Assembly (NCBI GenBank): GCA_025980505.1
Contig: JAICXI010000053.1
Location: 1-8,673 of the forward strand
Source of the DNA: a bacterium
GTDB lineage: Bacteria; Oederibacteriota; Muellerivitia; Muellerivitales; Muellerivitaceae
Direction: 5' to 3'
Length of the DNA: 8,673 bases
The notes beneath the pieces were generated by a model. That model was not told where the DNA came from and ran no database searches. It saw nothing but the letters and a program-made list of their open reading frames with translations. The translations under genes and the position numbers were made by a program. Below are positions 1 through 6,304 of this stretch, piece after piece. The number at the start of each line of letters is the position of its first letter. Positions within the stretch are counted from its first letter, which is position 1.

Positions 1-142
1 AGTTGCCCTTGGTCGATCCCTCCCTGGACTTCTCCAACATCTGGGCGAACCGCGGAATCGCGATTGCGGCCAGGATACCGATGATCGCGACAACGATCAT
101 CAGCTCGATCAACGTAAAACCTTTCGCTTTTAAACGAACCAT
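1..142 (-). CDS. Type IV pilin-like protein, N-terminal part (runs off the window)
   Basis: The first 47 residues of a type IV pilin or type II secretion pseudopilin are present; the rest lies beyond base 1. A short basic leader (MVRLKAKG) is followed by the prepilin peptidase site G|FTLIEL, with the conserved Glu at position +5 of the mature protein, and then a hydrophobic helix (MIVVAIIGILAAIAIP). This leader is known to be cut and N-methylated by PilD-type peptidase, and the helix anchors the subunit in the inner membrane before assembly. The ATG at 140-142 is chosen because GGAGG (149-153) lies 6 nt upstream. The nucleotides are identical to the complete pilin at 681-1136 over 124 bp, so the two are recent paralogues or have undergone gene conversion. 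A MITE-like element ends 33 bp before the start codon. The sequence cannot tell a major pilin from a pseudopilin. Confidence 0.9.
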   Translation of the reverse strand, partial: MVRLKAKGFTLIELMIVVAIIGILAAIAIPRFAQMLEKSREGSTKGN

Positions 143-174
143 CTGAAACCTCCTATTAAATTAAAAATAAAAAG

Positions 175-395
175 GGAACTATGCACTTGGCGTCAGTTTG
201 CAATTGATTTGACGTCGATCCCCCTCTCTTTCGAGGGGAGAGGGCCGGGGTGAGGGTGATTTCATGGGTTTCACTATACCCCTCACCCACCCCATCTCCC
301 CAAAAGCTCTCACAGGGAATAACCCCTATGGTCCCACCAAAACCACGACGCAAGGGGCGAGGGTTGTTGGAAACTGACGCCAAGTGCATAGTTCC
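175..395. mobile_element. MITE-like element with perfect 25-bp terminal inverted repeats
   Basis: Bases 175-199 are the exact reverse complement of 371-395 (25 of 25), bounding a 221-bp element with no credible gene. The outer end reads GGAACTATGCACTTGGCGTC. Inside are smaller inverted repeats: 222-228 pairs with 238-244, and the G-rich stretch 235-258 is an imperfect reverse complement of 279-301. No obvious target-site duplication flanks it: AAAAG is on the left and GAACA on the right. Long perfect ends, small size and no transposase fit a nonautonomous element mobilised in trans. The interior GGGGAGAGGGCCGGGGTGAG resembles a C/G-rich repeat family common in environmental bacterial genomes, whose spurious translation reads LTPALSP. 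That resemblance is from memory. The element lies between a pilin gene and its likely upstream control region. Confidence 0.72.
222..301. repeat. Internal G/C-rich inverted repeats of the MITE-like element
   Basis: CCCTCTC (222-228) pairs with GAGAGGG (238-244) as a short hairpin. The G-rich segment 235-258 can instead pair imperfectly with 279-301. These mutually exclusive stems would let an RNA copy fold in more than one way and could bring the outer 25-bp arms together. Confidence 0.55.
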
Positions 396-617
396 GAACA
401 AAAAAATCCAACGGATAACGTTTTAAATCATTTCGGAGGGGGACTAAATGATGGATATCATAAAAAGGCTCCGGGTTTCGGAATGCCCGTGTTTTTCTGG
501 AAAAAAATTCCGGCTCCATGCCCAGAATTCTTTTAATTGAAGCTGCAAACTTTGGATGGAATGAAAAGGAGTGTCTTGGACCGAAGGATGGGAGATTTGT
601 AAGACCAAGGGCCGTTC
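396..617. other. Intergenic spacer between the MITE-like element and the pilin terminator
   Basis: No convincing gene is seen here. Two short minus-strand open frames cross the region, but both run into the MITE end and lack a ribosome site. The stretch is fairly AT-rich with poly-A and poly-T runs. A promoter for the pilin at 142 would be expected here, or in the element, because a strong terminator closes the upstream pilin unit. No box pair stands out clearly enough to name one. Confidence 0.4.
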
Positions 618-656
618 AAAAGAAAGGGGTAGGACCGAAAACCGGTCCTACCCCTT
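618..656 (-). terminator. Rho-independent terminator after the complete pilin
   Basis: A 14-bp perfect stem (624-637 with 643-656, core GGGGTAGGACCG) closes a 5-base loop. In the minus direction it is followed by a T-rich run (TCTTTT, 618-623). It begins 25 bp after the pilin stop codon. The plus-strand exit lacks a T run, so it works for minus-strand transcription. This makes the pilin at 681-1136 a separate transcript from the pilin at the window edge. Confidence 0.85.
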
Positions 657-680
657 CCCCAAGAGGCTTGATGATAAAAG

Positions 681-1136
681 TTATTCGAAACCGTAAAACG
701 AATAGGGCAGCGCTTTCGAATCCTGGACCGTGCTGTTGACGTACACGTTCCCGAAATTGCTGTCATACAACCACCCGGTTCCGGCACCGGTCGGCACCGA
801 ACTCATGGTGGTCATGGTCACCAAAGCCCCGGACGGGCTGGTTGCGCCCGCCACAAAAGCACCCGTCACCTTCACCGGCGAAATATTGTCCAAATAGCGG
901 CTGAAGGCGTAATTGGTGGCGGATTGAAGGGTGGTAGGCCAGATTCCCTGGGTGTCGCCGTAGTAAATGGAAGCGGCGGACTTAAGACTGCCCAAGTTGC
1001 CCTTGGTCGATCCCTCCCTGGACTTCTCCAACATCTGGGCGAACCGCGGAATCGCGATTGCGGCCAGGATACCGATGATCGCGACAACGATCATCAGCTC
1101 GATCAACGTAAAACCTTTTGCTTTCAACCGAATCAT
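681..1136 (-). CDS. Type IV pilin / pseudopilin, complete (151 aa)
   Basis: A class III prepilin: leader MIRLKAKG, cleavage before Phe, FTLIEL with Glu+5, then a hydrophobic N-terminal helix to about residue 31. A charged amphipathic segment (FAQMLEKSREGSTKGNLGSL) follows, then a globular C-terminal domain rich in Ser, Thr, Gly and aromatics ending YSFYGFE. No cysteine pair is present, so a disulfide-bounded D-region is absent. The length fits small type IV pilins and GspG-like pseudopilins. The ATG at 1134-1136 is chosen over an upstream in-frame ATG because GGAGG (1144-1148) sits 7 nt before it and the leader then has the normal short form. An intrinsic terminator follows directly. Subunits are expected to be inserted in the inner membrane, trimmed, and polymerised into a pilus or pseudopilus. 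No assembly gene is in view, so the role (adhesion, motility, secretion) is open. Confidence 0.93.
   Translation of the reverse strand: MIRLKAKGFTLIELMIVVAIIGILAAIAIPRFAQMLEKSREGSTKGNLGSLKSAASIYYGDTQGIWPTTLQSATNYAFSRYLDNISPVKVTGAFVAGATSPSGALVTMTTMSSVPTGAGTGWLYDSNFGNVYVNSTVQDSKALPYSFYGFE
995..1118. repeat. 124-bp exact direct repeat of bases 1-124 (pilin N-terminal coding region)
   Basis: Bases 995-1118 match 1-124 without a mismatch, covering codons from the conserved leader and helix through STKGN. Identity breaks at 125/1119 inside the leader codons and the upstream regions differ apart from the ribosome site. Identical synonymous sites mean recent duplication or ongoing gene conversion. 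The other end of the identity lies outside the window. Confidence 0.95.
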
Positions 1137-1232
1137 TGAAAACCTCCCGAATTTTATAGCTCCTTCAAGCGGACCCAAACCAGTCTCCTAACCGATTTGA
1201 TTTCGGTCAAGAAGGATCAAAAAGAGCTTACC

Positions 1233-1290
1233 ATGTTTATCGGTAAACTTAAATCCAAATTTAGTTATATGTTTAACATGCAAGTAAACT
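1233..1290. promoter_or_regulatory. Two operator-like dyads upstream of the pilin
   Basis: ATGTTTA and GTAAACT occur as a pair at 1233-1239/1243-1249 and again at 1269-1275/1284-1290. Within each pair GTTTA and TAAAC are exact reverse complements, giving two inverted repeats centred about 38 bp apart and about 105 and 143 bp upstream of the pilin start codon. The surrounding gap is AT-rich and probably holds the promoter. On the minus strand TATAAC (1265-1270) is a possible -10 without a convincing -35. AT-rich sequence produces such dyads by chance, so confidence is low. Confidence 0.3.
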
Positions 1291-1310
1291 AGGTTATCTG
1301 AAAAATCATT

Positions 1311-1596
1311 TTAACTAAAGAAAACCCAATAAAACCAACAGAAATGGATATGGTTATAAATCAGCTGAAGACCTTGGAAAAGGCCAATTAACAAAGGAAA
1401 AAGGACCTGAACCCAAGAAGAAAGATTCCGCTTCCCCAACCCCCTCTCCAGCGCCACCCGCCATTCAAAGGGAGTCACGGCACGGCCAAAGTATGCGGGA
1501 TCAAAGTAAGAATCGGAGGGAAGGAAATGCCGATGACGTAATCGGAACGCTGGGTGTGTGGGGTGGTGGCCATGGACGGCGGTCAGCCTGAGGTTG
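1311..1596 (-). other. Gap between transketolase and pilin, with a doubtful short reading frame
   Basis: No gene is assigned with confidence to this stretch. Immediately after transketolase one minus-strand frame stays open from about 1604 to a TAA at 1311-1313 with no ATG. Its middle part reads SDSYFDPAYFGRAVTPFEWR, which is protein-like in composition. In another frame an ATG at 1571-1573 opens a 32-codon ORF ending at 1475 (MATTPHTQRSDYVIG...). Neither has a convincing ribosome site. It could be a decayed gene remnant, a repeated element that happens to be open, or chance. Confidence 0.25.
1530..1545. promoter_or_regulatory. Near-palindrome CCGAT-gACGTa-ATCGG
   Basis: A 16-bp palindrome with only one non-complementary base pair (positions 6 and 11), centred on ACGT. 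It starts 52 bp beyond the transketolase stop codon. It has the symmetry of a dimeric regulator site, but no gene start is close enough on either strand to assign it a target. Confidence 0.25.
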
Positions 1597-3603
1597 TCAA
1601 CTGTCCTTCAGGCTTTCCCGCGCCGCTTTCACCACGTTTTCCGGGGTGAAGCCCAGGTTTTTCATGGCAACACTGCCGGGTGCACTGGCGCCGAAACGCT
1701 CCAGGGTCACGAACCGCCCCTTGGCCCCGGCCCAGCGGTGCCAACCAAAGGAGGTTGCGGCCTCCACCACCACCCGGGACTGGATGGAAGGGAGGAGAAC
1801 CTGGTCTTGGTAAGACAGCGGTTGGGCGGCGAAAAGTTCCAGCGAGGGGGCGCTGACCACCCGGGCGGCGACACCCTCCTTTTCCAAAAGCTCCTGGGCT
1901 TTCACGCAAAGCTGGACTTCCGAACCGGTGCCGATGAGGATTACGCGGGGAGTTCCACCTTTGGCTTCGGAAAGGACGTAAGCGCCCTTCAATAGCCCGG
2001 AAGCGGGTGCGAATTTGGAGCGGTCAAAGGTTGGGACGGCCTGGCGGGTGAAGACCAAGGCTGTTGGCGCGTTCTTGCGTTGGAGGGCCACCATCCAGGC
2101 GTAAGGGACCTCCCCTGAATCGGCCGGGCGGATGACACAGCTGTTGGGGGTGGCCCGCATGGCCGCCAGGGTTTCCACGGGTTGGTGGGTGGGGCCGTCC
2201 TCGCCTTGGCCGATGGAATCGTGCGTAAAGACGAAGATGGATTGTAGGCCCATCAGGTGGGCCAGCCGATAGGCGGGCTTCATGTAGTCGTTGAACATCA
2301 GGAAGGTTCCGCCGAAAGGAATCACGCCGCCGTGAAGGGCCATTCCGTTCAAGGCCGCGGCCATGCCGTGTTCGCGGATGCCGAAGTGGAAGATCCGGCC
2401 TTCGTAATGGCCGGCCTCAAAATCCCCGCCGCCGTCGATCAAGGTATCGTTGGAACCGGCCAAATCCGCGGACCCTCCCATGAAAAAGGGAACTTCCTTG
2501 GAGATGGCGTTGAGGGTCTTACCCGAGGACTGGCGTGTGGCCAAGCCCTTCTCGTCGGCAGGGAAAACCGGCAGTTTTTTCTCCAAATCCACGGGTAATT
2601 CCTTGTGAAGGGCCTGCTGGAATGACTTGAACTTGTCCGGATGGGCCTTGGCATAGGCGTCCCGACGTGAATTCCATTCGGCTTCCGCCTTTTTCCCCCT
2701 TTCCACTGATTCCAGGCAGCGCTTTTGGGCTTCCCCGGGGATGTGGAAAGTCGGTTCCTGGGGCCATTGGAAGAAGTCCTTCGTCTTTTTGATATCCTCG
2801 GGGGAAAGCGCGGACCCGTGCACTTTGGCGTTGTCCTGGAGGGGACTTCCATAACCGATGTGGGAGCGAACCGCGATGATCGAGGGACGCTGGGTTTCGG
2901 CGGCGGCCTCGGAAAGGGCGCGGTCCAGGGCTTCCAGGTCATTGGCGTCGGAAACCCTCAAGGTTTGCCAGCCATAGGCCTCGTAGCGCTTCAGGACGTC
3001 CTCGGAAAAGGCCAGGTTGGTGTCGCCCTCGATGGAGATGTGGTTGTCGTCGTAAATCACCTTGAGGTTGGCGAGTTTCAGGTGCCCGGCCAGGGAGGAA
3101 GCCTCGTGCGAGATGCCTTCCTGGAGGTCGCCGTCCGAGGCGATGACCCAGGTCTTATGGGCGACCAAATCCTTCCCGAAACGCGCCGCCAGGGAGCTTT
3201 CGGCCATGGCCATGCCCACCGCGGTGGCGATGCCCTGGCCCAGGGGACCGGTGGTGGTCTCCACGCCTTCGGTGTGGCCGTATTCGGGATGGCCCGGGGT
3301 TTTACTGCCCCATTGGCGGAAGTTCTTCAACTCCTCCAGCGGCAAGTTGTAACCGTGCAGGTGCAGGAGGGCGTAAAGCAGCATGGAACCGTGGCCGGCC
3401 GACAATACGAACCGGTCCCGGTCCACCCAATGGGGGTTGGAGGGCGAATGTTTCAAGTGCCGGGTCCAAAGCACGTGCGCCGCGGGCGCCATGCCCATGG
3501 GCATGCCCGGATGGCCGCAGTTGGCCTGCCGCGTGGCGTCCACGGCCAGCATGCGGATCGTGTTGACAGCCAAAGCATCGGCTGCGTCAAAAGCTTTGGA
3601 CAT
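1597..3603 (-). CDS. tkt: Transketolase (668 aa)
   Basis: A cytosolic thiamine-diphosphate enzyme of the nonoxidative pentose phosphate pathway. It moves two-carbon ketol units, for example from xylulose 5-phosphate to ribose 5-phosphate or erythrose 4-phosphate. The length matches the bacterial family (about 660-670 aa). The N-terminal TPP domain has the substrate His in CGHPGMPMG (His31), the TPLG-like TTGPLGQG loop near 117-124, and the TPP/metal motif from SDGDLQEG (about 157) to DDN (Asn187). The usual first Gly of GDG is Ser. The pyrimidine-binding domain has the catalytic Glu in GIREHG (Glu411), FTHDSIGQGEDGPTHQP (459-475) with conserved His residues, and the phosphate-binding Arg in FTRQ (Arg520). 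A C-terminal domain follows. The ATG at 3601-3603 is chosen because AAGGAG (3611-3616) lies 7 nt upstream; a longer in-frame start would add 48 atypical residues. It appears intact and is a housekeeping gene among envelope genes. Confidence 0.98.
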   Translation of the reverse strand: MSKAFDAADALAVNTIRMLAVDATRQANCGHPGMPMGMAPAAHVLWTRHLKHSPSNPHWVDRDRFVLSAGHGSMLLYALLHLHGYNLPLEELKNFRQWGSKTPGHPEYGHTEGVETTTGPLGQGIATAVGMAMAESSLAARFGKDLVAHKTWVIASDGDLQEGISHEASSLAGHLKLANLKVIYDDNHISIEGDTNLAFSEDVLKRYEAYGWQTLRVSDANDLEALDRALSEAAAETQRPSIIAVRSHIGYGSPLQDNAKVHGSALSPEDIKKTKDFFQWPQEPTFHIPGEAQKRCLESVERGKKAEAEWNSRRDAYAKAHPDKFKSFQQALHKELPVDLEKKLPVFPADEKGLATRQSSGKTLNAISKEVPFFMGGSADLAGSNDTLIDGGGDFEAGHYEGRIFHFGIREHGMAAALNGMALHGGVIPFGGTFLMFNDYMKPAYRLAHLMGLQSIFVFTHDSIGQGEDGPTHQPVETLAAMRATPNSCVIRPADSGEVPYAWMVALQRKNAPTALVFTRQAVPTFDRSKFAPASGLLKGAYVLSEAKGGTPRVILIGTGSEVQLCVKAQELLEKEGVAARVVSAPSLELFAAQPLSYQDQVLLPSIQSRVVVEAATSFGWHRWAGAKGRFVTLERFGASAPGSVAMKNLGFTPENVVKAARESLKDS

Positions 3604-3817
3604 GGGAAAACTCCTTCTCGGGAAATGGAAAGGCCGGTGGCGGCCTGCCGGCAAGCATCCTTCAGAGTTCCCTATCTTATGGGCAACCAGGGGTGAAGGA
3701 AAGACCCAAGCGGTGAAAATTAAGGATTTTGGGAAGTTCCATTTCAAGCCGGCCTTGAAGGGAGGGGGATTAACCCGGAGGGCCCGGGACTTTTAAACGG
3801 TGAAAAAGGAAGAGGGC

Positions 3818-5425
3818 TTAGAAAAAAACCTGCGTGCCGGCGTAGTAATTGTTCGAATGCTGGGAGTAAGTGGAATCGGTGGATTGGAGTTTTTGGAATT
3901 GGTCCCCCACCACGAAATTCCAGTGGGGGTCCACGGGGATCGTGAATTCACCGCTGATATTTTGGATCCAATCGGAACGGGGCCCGCCGTCCTCGAAAAA
4001 AGGATAGGTCTGCCATTGGGGAGTGTAATTCAAGGTGGCATTCCAACCGCCCCCGAACTCCACGTGGTAGACCAGGGAGAGGCTGTGGAGCGAAAAACTG
4101 AAATCCGTCGGATTGGTCTCGGTCATGGAAGCGGCGTCCTCCAGGTTTTGGCGGAAAGAATAAGACAGGTTGAAAAAGTGCCCGCCCAAGGCCACCAAAG
4201 CCGAAAGGGTGCCGATCCAGTTGTTCGTGTCCAGGTTGACCGGCGAGGGGAAGATTTCCCGCAAGTATTGGACTTGGGCCTGGATCATGTCCGAATCCTT
4301 GAAAGGCCATTGGAAGGCGAGGGAAGCCTGGTGGTGCTGGTAATTCAACGCCCCGTTGGAATTGAAGCCGACCTGCTCGTCGCAGGAAAGGGGCATGATC
4401 CAGTTGCCGGGCAAGGGGAGGTTGGAGCCGATGGAAAAGTCGTGCAAGTGGGAAAAATAGGGGTTTTGGCCGGGCGCCTGGCTCCACATTCCGTCCCCCC
4501 CGTAGGAAAGATTGAGGACGGTTTTTCCCAAGAGCGGCGAATAGCTCAATTGAAGATGGCCGTATTCGTTCACCGACCGGTTGGCGACGGGCGGATTGCC
4601 GGGGACGTACTGGTCCGGGGTGTTTTGGGCCCCCCCGCCCTGCAGGCGGATCGAAAAGTGGAAGGGTGAATTGGGGGCTTCCGAGTGGAGGGTGGAAAGG
4701 CGCTGCATGGCCTCCAGGTTGTAGATGCCCGCGCCGGGGGACTGGGCCACCGATAGGAAATAATTCCTGGCTTCGGCCAACCCCCCCACCTTTTCGAATA
4801 AAACGCCCAAGGCATACTCGGCCCGCTTGTCGCCGGGGTTCAACTTGAGGCATTCCTCCAATTCGGCATCCGCCTTGTCCCACTTCTTCAACTTTATATC
4901 GACCAGTCCCAAGTTGAAATGAACATCCGCCGAACCGGGGTTGAGGGAGACGGCTTTTTCCAGTGAAGCTCCGGCTTTTTCGTATTGGTGCATCCGGTAG
5001 TACAGGACGCCTTCCTTCATGAGGAGGCTGAAGCGAAGATCGTGGACCTGCCGGGAGGTCAAGAGCTTGTGGACCCTTTCCCAAAGGGTTCCGGCCTGGG
5101 TGAGGGCGGGGTTAAGGGCCCTGGCCCCTTGAAGGTGGGTCGCGGCGTCCGAAAGGTCGCCACTCCGGTATTCACAAAGGCCCGCGCCATAAAGGGCGCC
5201 GGCGTTTCGGGGATCCTGCCGGCTGGCCTGGAGATAATCCTTTTCGGCTTCCGCATAACGGCCCTGCATGTAAGCGGCATATCCCTGCCGGAGCAGGAAT
5301 TCCACATCGGTTGCGGCCGCGGAAACCCGGGGGAAAAGGGCGATCCAAAGCGCGCCTCCCAAAACTTCCGGGAGTCGGGGAAGCCGATGGAGCCGACAAG
5401 GGGTACCAGGGATGTTTTTTTCCAA
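3818..5425 (-). CDS. Exported TPR protein with C-terminal beta-barrel-like domain (535 aa)
   Basis: The N-terminus has a basic segment, a short hydrophobic stretch (VLGGALWIALFP, 21-32) and VSAAA, consistent with a signal peptide. Five TPR-like helical repeats follow at roughly 41-74, 75-107, 134-167, 168-201 and 202-232; the phrases YAEAEKDYLQASRQDP and YEKAGASLEKAVSLNP are typical. From about 255 to the end the sequence changes to alternating polar/hydrophobic, aromatic-rich beta strands separated by Gly/Asn/Pro/Asp turns, and it closes with TQVFF. A terminal aromatic is the known outer-membrane barrel assembly signal. TPR followed by a barrel recalls exopolysaccharide exporters such as BcsC and PgaA in layout only; no specific family was recognised. 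The start is TTG (5423-5425) with AGGG 8 nt upstream; the exact start is uncertain. TPRs probably lie in the periplasm and bind a partner. Confidence 0.82.
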   Translation of the reverse strand: MEKNIPGTPCRLHRLPRLPEVLGGALWIALFPRVSAAATDVEFLLRQGYAAYMQGRYAEAEKDYLQASRQDPRNAGALYGAGLCEYRSGDLSDAATHLQGARALNPALTQAGTLWERVHKLLTSRQVHDLRFSLLMKEGVLYYRMHQYEKAGASLEKAVSLNPGSADVHFNLGLVDIKLKKWDKADAELEECLKLNPGDKRAEYALGVLFEKVGGLAEARNYFLSVAQSPGAGIYNLEAMQRLSTLHSEAPNSPFHFSIRLQGGGAQNTPDQYVPGNPPVANRSVNEYGHLQLSYSPLLGKTVLNLSYGGDGMWSQAPGQNPYFSHLHDFSIGSNLPLPGNWIMPLSCDEQVGFNSNGALNYQHHQASLAFQWPFKDSDMIQAQVQYLREIFPSPVNLDTNNWIGTLSALVALGGHFFNLSYSFRQNLEDAASMTETNPTDFSFSLHSLSLVYHVEFGGGWNATLNYTPQWQTYPFFEDGGPRSDWIQNISGEFTIPVDPHWNFVVGDQFQKLQSTDSTYSQHSNNYYAGTQVFF

Positions 5426-5546
5426 AGTAAGGGCCCTAAAAATAGAATTAATCCTTGAAAAAGGTCCGTCTCAAACGTTTCGATTCACACCGGCCCTGAC
5501 GGCGGGCACGGAAAGGACCTCTGAAAGAATAAAGCCCTCCCGACGC

Positions 5547-5581
5547 AAAAAAACAAGGGCCCCCCTTTCGGAAGGCCCTTG
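5547..5581 (-). terminator. Strong rho-independent terminator after the repeat protein
   Basis: An 8-bp stem (CAAGGGCC 5554-5561 with GGCCCTTG 5574-5581) is followed on the minus strand by seven T residues (5547-5553). It lies about 80 bp past the stop codon of the repeat-protein gene. A second G/C-rich hairpin (5593-5598 with 5612-5617) precedes it. It separates the repeat-protein transcript from the TPR-barrel gene. Confidence 0.88.
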
Positions 5582-5662
5582 CTGCTTTCCAAGCCCCCAC
5601 CGGGGTGCCGGGGGGGCATTCGACGTTAAGAAGGGGGAATGAAACCCCTTCGACGCCCCGGC

Positions 5663-6241
5663 TTAGTCGCCGTCGATATCCGCCACGCCCAGGACGGAAT
5701 CGAACATATTCTCGATCTGTTCCTGGACTGAAACCCCGGACACCGTGGCAACGGCCTGCAGGGTCGGAACGATCGTCGGGATGCTTTGTTCCAAAGCCTG
5801 CAAGGTGGGCTGAACCGTGGGGAGTTCGGTGGCGATGGCATTCTGCTCAGCCTGCATCGTGGCAACCGCGGTTTCGCGGGCCGCAATGGTGGGAGCAGCG
5901 GTGGCCTGGAAGTTAGCCACAGCCGTTTCCCGAGCCGCAATGGTCGGGGCGGCGGTCGCCTCAAAATTGGCCACTGCGGTCTCGCGGGCGGCAATGGTCG
6001 GAGCCGCCGTCGCCTGGAAGTTGGCGACCGCGGTTTGGCGGGCCGCTACCACCGTGGGTTGGGCCGTCTCAAACCCGCTCACCGCGGTCTGACGGGCCGC
6101 CACTTGCGTGGGATTGGGCGTAAAGTTGGGGAGCATGTGCCAACCCGGATGGGCATCGGCATTGTGGGAGACAGCCACGGCCATCACGCCAGTGACGGCC
6201 GCCAACGACATAAAGCAGAACAAACGAAGAAACTTTTTCAC
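5663..6241 (-). CDS. Exported Ala/Thr-rich protein with five 18-residue repeats (192 aa)
   Basis: I do not recognise this family. A clear signal peptide is present: MKKFLRLF, then a hydrophobic core to about residue 24, with probable cleavage near NADA|HPGW. Residues 48-137 hold five tandem 18-residue units of consensus AARETAVANFQATAAPTI; the first and last are more diverged. A Pro/Leu-rich segment (TELPTVQPTLQALEQSIPTI) and an acidic end (ADIDGD) follow. No Cys occurs in the mature part. The start is GTG (6239-6241), chosen because AGGAGGAGGG lies 5 nt upstream and a normal signal peptide results; an upstream in-frame ATG would add 13 residues and include the ribosome site in the coding sequence. 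A sigma-54-type promoter precedes it and a strong terminator follows, so it is probably a single-gene transcript. The product is likely periplasmic, surface-bound or secreted. A structural or adhesive role is possible but unproven. Confidence 0.85.
   Translation of the reverse strand: MKKFLRLFCFMSLAAVTGVMAVAVSHNADAHPGWHMLPNFTPNPTQVAARQTAVSGFETAQPTVVAARQTAVANFQATAAPTIAARETAVANFEATAAPTIAARETAVANFQATAAPTIAARETAVATMQAEQNAIATELPTVQPTLQALEQSIPTIVPTLQAVATVSGVSVQEQIENMFDSVLGVADIDGD
5831..6100 (-). repeat. Five tandem 54-bp coding repeats
   Basis: The units cover 6047-6100, 5993-6046, 5939-5992, 5885-5938 and 5831-5884, read right to left. The middle three encode near-identical peptides that differ only by Gln/Glu swaps. 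At DNA level they differ widely: comparing units 3 and 4, 13 of 18 codons differ synonymously and one differs in amino acid. The duplications are therefore old and the peptide is conserved. Confidence 0.92.
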
Positions 6242-6246
6242 AGTTT

Positions 6247-6256
6247 CCCTCCTCCT
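6247..6256 (-). promoter_or_regulatory. Extended ribosome binding site that sets the GTG start
   Basis: AGGAGGAGGG on the minus strand lies 5 nt before the GTG at 6239-6241. It is unusually long and G-rich, suggests high translation, and rules out the ATG further upstream as the start. Confidence 0.85.
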
Positions 6257-6304
6257 GAATTTTGTTAAAAGCCCCGTCAAGGGCCTTCACGCCTGACTTG
6301 AAAG

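Noticed and set aside
186..203. TTGGCGTCAGTTTGCAA as a plus-strand sigma-54 promoter
   Set aside because: The spacing between GG and GC is one base short, and the sequence overlaps the MITE-like terminal repeat with no plus-strand gene beyond it.
156..519. Minus-strand open frames of 81 and 69 codons across the MITE-like element
   Set aside because: They run through the terminal repeats and G/C-rich hairpins, have no ribosome site, and one contains the LTPALSP-type peptide that is a typical false translation of such repeats.
1586..1613. Hairpin GCCTGA...TCAGGC spanning the transketolase stop codon
   Set aside because: It has a 6-bp stem and a 16-base loop and lacks a T run, so it does not qualify as an intrinsic terminator.
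2725..3696. Long plus-strand frame of 323 codons
   Set aside because: It is antisense to transketolase, which is certain. The open frame reflects GC-rich codon structure and its protein has no coherent domain.
3744..3788. Small palindromes (TCAAG...CTTGA and CCCGG...CCGGG) between the TPR-barrel and transketolase genes
   Set aside because: Their stems are only 5 bp and neither is followed by a T run, so a terminator call is not supported; they may be chance.
3800..4669. Plus-strand frame of 289 codons
   Set aside because: It lies opposite the TPR-barrel gene and has no ribosome site or recognisable domain.
5439..5474. Possible sigma-70 boxes (TTGAGA, TATTTT) before the TPR-barrel gene
   Set aside because: The best -10 and -35 matches do not fall at proper spacing, so no promoter is annotated.
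5786..6268. Plus-strand Gly/Arg-rich repeat frame
   Set aside because: It is the mirror image of the 54-bp repeats of the minus-strand secreted protein, which has the signal peptide, ribosome site, promoter and terminator.
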